In this document: positions 62,701 through 64,000 of the stretch, in pieces
How positions within the stretch are numbered: the first letter of the stretch is position 1
Layout: the number at the start of each line of letters is the position of its first letter
NCBI RefSeq assembly: GCF_024171865.1
Contig: NZ_JAMTCN010000015.1
Span: 62,001 to 126,000, forward strand
Direction: 5' to 3'
DNA length: 64,000 nucleotides
From: Prauserella aidingensis
Lineage (GTDB): Bacteria > Actinomycetota > Actinomycetes > Mycobacteriales > Pseudonocardiaceae
Position numbers and translations under genes: made by a program
The notes under the pieces: generated by a model
Databases searched by the model: none
Told to the model about the DNA's origin: nothing
The model's input: only the letters and a program-made list of their open reading frames with translations

Positions 62701-64000
62701 TCGTCGGTAACGATCCCTTTCGCCTTATCGTTCCAGAGATGCCCGTACAGCCTGCCGTCTGTTCCGACATAGAGGATGGGCATCGCGCCGGAGGTTTCCG
62801 CATCTCCGGGCAACGAGTCCGCATTGGACAGCAGGACGCCGCCGTCGTCGGAGCTGGTCTTGAACCACAGCTCGAGGGACGTACGGGTGCGGTTCTGCAC
62901 CAGCCCGTCCGGAAGACGGACGTAGGAGTCCGCTCCGTTGAATTGTGCGGCTCCTGCCGAGTTCATCGCAGGCACGGCATCGCGACCCACATTGTGATAG
63001 GTACCGTGGGAGAGCGCCGGATCCGATTCCGCTCTGAGTGCGGACGACTTCTCTTCCAATCCCCACAGGGCGAGCGGGCCGCTGTCCCGTACCGCGTTCC
63101 GGTAGTCCGCGCGACTGCCCCGGGCGGTGTAGTGGGTGCTGACCTCATCCGCCGAGACCGGCCGTTGATACAGTGCGACCTGACTGATCGCCCCGTCGAA
63201 GTGCCCCCAGGCGTCCGAGGGCCGCTCCGGCCAGCCAGCGGTTGTCACCACACCGGCTCCGACGTAGGCATGCAAGTAGCGTGTCTGGATCTGCCCGGAC
63301 TCACTACCCACTTTCGCGCCATCCAGGTACAGCGTCTGCTGGTTCCTCGTGGCCGACAGCGTTACGTGGTGCCACTGGCCGTCATTGACGGCGTCCGAAC
63401 TGGCGATTCCGGACACTTCACCGTTCCAGAAATGCCCGTACAGCTTGCCATCGGTGCCCACATACAGAGCCGGAGTCGACCCGGTTTCGCTGATCTCGTC
63501 GCCAGGGCGAAAGTTGCCCTGGGAGAACAGTACGCCGCCCTCATCCGAGCTGGTCTTGAACCACAGCTCAACAGACATCTCGTTGTTGGCACTGGCCGCG
63601 TGCATCGGCAGTGTGACCTTGGCTTTCTCCCCGTCGAACTGCCGTGCCGACGAGTCGGGCAGTGGTCCCGACACGCGCGTGCCGACCTTGGCGTAATAGC
63701 TGGCCCGGCGCAGCTCCGGTTTTCCCCCCGCCCGGTCACCGCTCGATTCGTCCAGCCGCCAGTACGCGTCCGGTCCCGACCGAGTCACCGATGCGCCGTA
63801 TCGATGGCCGTCCCCCTCGACGCGCGGCATGCCGATCTGGTGCGTCCCGCCGTTGGCGTCGGTGTACTCCGTCACGCGCGAGGTGGCGGTGTCGTAACTG
63901 ATGCTCGCCTTGCGCACATCACCGGACTCGGTCACCGACGTCAGGCGGTCCGTAGCGGCCCGCGCCGCGTGGTGTTCAGCCACCGTGGTGGGACCGAGAG
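56784..64000 (-). CDS. Giant Rhs/YD-repeat polymorphic toxin with LamG, Hint and variable C-terminal toxin; 5' end beyond window
   Basis: At least 2404 residues visible; the frame continues through the right edge (LGPTTVAEHH...), so the N-terminus and secretion signal are missing. Residues below count from GTG 63983. Order: YD-like segment; two tandem LamG/concanavalin domains (about 65-285 and 300-535; YWRLDESSGD, VELWFKTSSDEGGVLFSQG, LYLDGAKVGS); dozens of YD/RHS repeats (540-1750; e.g. YDELGRRNTVTDPEGG); the Rhs core end (GSRWYRPGTGAFASRDTAA, YAYAGGDPMARVDPRGY); a very basic Ala/Arg/Lys linker; a pretoxin Hint domain (2137-2291; SNSFVPGTEVELADGSRRP to LALLVHN); and a 108-residue toxin tail (2292-2399). 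The Hint domain should cleave to release the toxin. The immunity gene follows 15 bp downstream. Confidence 0.9.
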   Translation of the reverse strand, partial: LGPTTVAEHHAARAATDRLTSVTESGDVRKASISYDTATSRVTEYTDANGGTHQIGMPRVEGDGHRYGASVTRSGPDAYWRLDESSGDRAGGKPELRRASYYAKVGTRVSGPLPDSSARQFDGEKAKVTLPMHAASANNEMSVELWFKTSSDEGGVLFSQGNFRPGDEISETGSTPALYVGTDGKLYGHFWNGEVSGIASSDAVNDGQWHHVTLSATRNQQTLYLDGAKVGSESGQIQTRYLHAYVGAGVVTTAGWPERPSDAWGHFDGAISQVALYQRPVSADEVSTHYTARGSRADYRNAVRDSGPLALWGLEEKSSALRAESDPALSHGTYHNVGRDAVPAMNSAGAAQFNGADSYVRLPDGLVQNRTRTSLELWFKTSSDDGGVLLSNADSLPGDAETSGAMPILYVGTDGRLYGHLWNDKAKGIVTDETVNDGEWHHVALTANLDWQWLYLDGNEVGRQKGEIDSRRRHHFVGTGKMTQGPDWPARPDEAWSYFDGSIGEVAMYRRALSSAEVSKHYAASVAAHSVEVTDPAGNVTRRTYDPTRGGRLVSRTDPGGGTTVYSYDTGGFVRTINDENGHVTRLRHDERGNRLSRTRCRTDNTEACYTAYWSYFLNEDDPLDPRNDKVTEFRDARSVGQGDGRYLTTYSYTSTGQITEIKSPDASNGAQLSQTRTYTDGTESAPDGGTQPPGLLATMTDPKGGETSYAYNSAGDRVSETDPVGLITEYSHDGLGRVTQGSVVVTSSGQTKRTTFDYDAAGRILSETDPQVTNPITNEPHQRRLVNNYNAHGRLASSTVEDIAGDDPSRTTKYGYDELGRRNTVTDPEGGTEQVTHDQFGEVQRRTTKAGTVFSYAYTADGHRLATTTVHDFTGDGGTGRDVVLESRAYDPAGRLAEVTDAMGNTTAYTYYNDGLKATEHLVGYEDPDTGETRDLLLSSYAYTGHGKVTKETRGQGRYSTVTEYDPGGRAYRITDYDGDEELRSTRTRFTELGNPSRVIERNAAGDQLTRTAYAYDAVGETIRETVHPGGGDTLVTTTQRDERGLLVSVTDPRGTAEGADPAKFTTEYEYDRLGREISATGPAVQVESNGEQPSTSRPVSKTGYNTFGEVVAEQDPNGDVTRHGYDRAGRQTSTTRPSYTPPGADQPISATTTASYDAAGRVSSGTDEAGHTTKFEYDELGNQRKQIDPSLSGDGSGGVTTATYTATGWQLAVRDANGARTHATYDQLGRKITESVVEREPSPEQALTTRFRYDDLGNLATRIDPAGRATTLVHNDQGDPVSMTDAAGTEITAQYDAAGRPVEVSDPAKATTRFSYDNAGRVTSESDVASGGDVLATRSFGYDRAGNRTESTNELGHTTTREFDAYDQLRAVTRPVDGDTSITRSYGYDAAGNLTRATDGDGNATVFTANSWGLTESTIEPATEQTPDQADRTYTVAYTERGNVSSLSKPGGVTINNSYDPMGNLVSQTATGAKAATADREFTYDETGRMLSASAPSGENTYEYDDRGNVVAAHGPSGSTEFSWDDGGQLTKAVTDAGTVEYGYDAAGRLASAADPVSGTTASYGYDGAGRISTVDYGDGASRSYEYDESGRLLGDTVTDGGGSQIGSISYGYGPAGRLASKTTTGVAGAAENTYTYDRAGRLGSWSDGSSTTNYEWDAAGNLVQRGDESATYNARNQLLSFGDTSYSYTARGTLSSRTQGGQTTDVVFNAFDELVSDGGTSYSYDALNRLVNAGERQLSYVGKSLDIASDGSSSYTYTPGGDSLGAAGGIAWSDRHTDLVGVLDPAEGSLAGSRSFGPFGGVTASGGAQPDVGFQGQFTDAGSGNVSMGSRWYRPGTGAFASRDTAALDPRDGGNANRYAYAGGDPMARVDPRGYFWSEIWDGVKSAASTAVDVVKEVSGYNDLKGCVGGSWGSCGWFAAGLTPFGKVAKGVKAGYRGARKVVGGGKAGSAGKSSSRHAGTGKTAKPSPKRSSKRPSKRSFRRDSGRVVRSGARSVVRRSAVVGVRGVVSSGGSAASRAAAAAAAREAARVAARRARVRRAALTPAAAPPKSVAISPGVQRHLDRLRNKPTIDLGVVGGKAASGAAAARFVPDSVGGAARVSVSAGPARSGSSVPSVGPPSPDAGLPSAVPKRGTGSVCRSNSFVPGTEVELADGSRRPIEEVERGDRVLATDPESGEQGPREVTEVITGSGRKSLVELTVDTDGPAGDETGSVTATEGHPFWIDDEGRWLAASQIEPGDLLRTAEGERVRVVDTDTTQRTQRVHNLTVEGIHTYHVEADDLALLVHNTGPCGIDLESVSASGALPDRGGYSFAGRALQKHAGRNGNPNQWPTPSGVQNPDAWNGTGQDMLDEMLTNPGSVTESNRARVFKGAWQEVIDMRIPDGRGVRFTPTGRFVTFLD
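56787..57110 (-). other. Variable C-terminal toxin domain of the Rhs protein
   Basis: The last 108 residues, after LLVHNTGPCG, contain GYSFAGRALQKHAGRNGNP, then NGTGQDMLDEMLTNPGSV and VIDMRIPDGRGVRFTPTGRF. ALQKHAGR followed by a G-Q-x-x-L-D-E-x-L helix and a DGRG-V-R-F strand recalls small ribonuclease-type polymorphic toxins of the BECR-like group. That is recalled resemblance, not a demonstrated match. Composition drops relative to the Rhs body, marking the swap boundary. Confidence 0.55.
57111..57575 (-). other. Pretoxin Hint (intein-like autoprocessing) domain
   Basis: Residues 2137-2291 of the Rhs protein. SFVPGTEVELADGSRRPIEE is block A (a Ser, with the Cys two residues earlier, at the splice-type start), TATEGHPFWIDDEG is block B with the T-x-x-H signature, and VHNLTVEGIHTYHVE then LLVHN closes the domain. 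It is the boundary at which toxin tails are exchanged. Confidence 0.8.

Noticed and set aside
1-64000. tRNA or rRNA genes
   Set aside because: No tRNA-like cloverleaf with GTTCGA-type T-loop and matching acceptor stem, and no rRNA segment, was recognised by eye. A covariance-model scan would be decisive.

Overview
The window is chromosomal DNA of a very high-GC actinomycete. GTG starts are frequent, genes are tightly packed with many 4-bp stop/start overlaps, and there is an Emb-type arabinosyltransferase (arabinan cell wall), an actinobacterial cobalamin gene set with a fused ChlI-ChlD chelatase, and a mycobacterial-type Erm methylase. Together these point to the Pseudonocardiaceae (Amycolatopsis, Saccharomonospora or Prauserella-like). 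This assignment is an inference from gene content; no rRNA is present.

Layout. 1-3.5 kb: the 5' part of a cysteine desulfurase gene (it runs off the left edge), an MFS exporter and an APH-like kinase. 3.7-8.8 kb: a three-gene catabolic operon of hydroxyacid-oxoacid transhydrogenase, a FAD/Fe-S D-2-hydroxyacid (D-2-hydroxyglutarate-like) dehydrogenase and an MhpD-family hydratase. 9.3-15.3 kb: gltB-gltD glutamate synthase. 15.3-17.6 kb: repeat-rich DNA, then a Tat-exported metallophosphoesterase with a LamG-like tail.

17.8-48.4 kb is dominated by cobalamin biosynthesis: a B12 riboswitch with cbtB-cbtA; cobD; cobU-cobT-cobS; a second B12 riboswitch leading chlID-cobO-cobB-cobC; cobL-cobM; cbiD; cobK; cobG-cobH-cobIJ plus a nitroreductase; and cobN. 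The oxygen-dependent enzyme CobG coexists with CbiD, so the route is a hybrid. Genes for SUMT (cobA) and cobyric acid synthase (cobQ) are not in the window. Within this block lie a multicopper oxidase/TetR island (22.8-26.1 kb), a DedA protein, an erm gene with an apparent leader-peptide attenuator (34-35 kb) and an emb arabinosyltransferase.

48.5-54.1 kb holds housekeeping genes: ilvD, tex, a greA-like gene and kptA. From 54.1 kb to the right edge is an accessory region. It has two IS3-family remnants, a low-GC patch of small unknown genes, and a giant Rhs/YD-repeat polymorphic toxin (5' end beyond the window) with two LamG domains, a Hint domain and a variable C-terminal toxin. Just downstream are a probable immunity gene and a decayed second Hint/toxin-tail/immunity module. 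This looks like a toxin-immunity exchange locus and, with the erm leader, is the most interesting part of the window. Short tandem repeats (12, 14, 17, 18 and 21 bp units) recur in both intergenic and coding DNA; one 21-bp unit is shared between an intergenic array and the coding linker of chlID.
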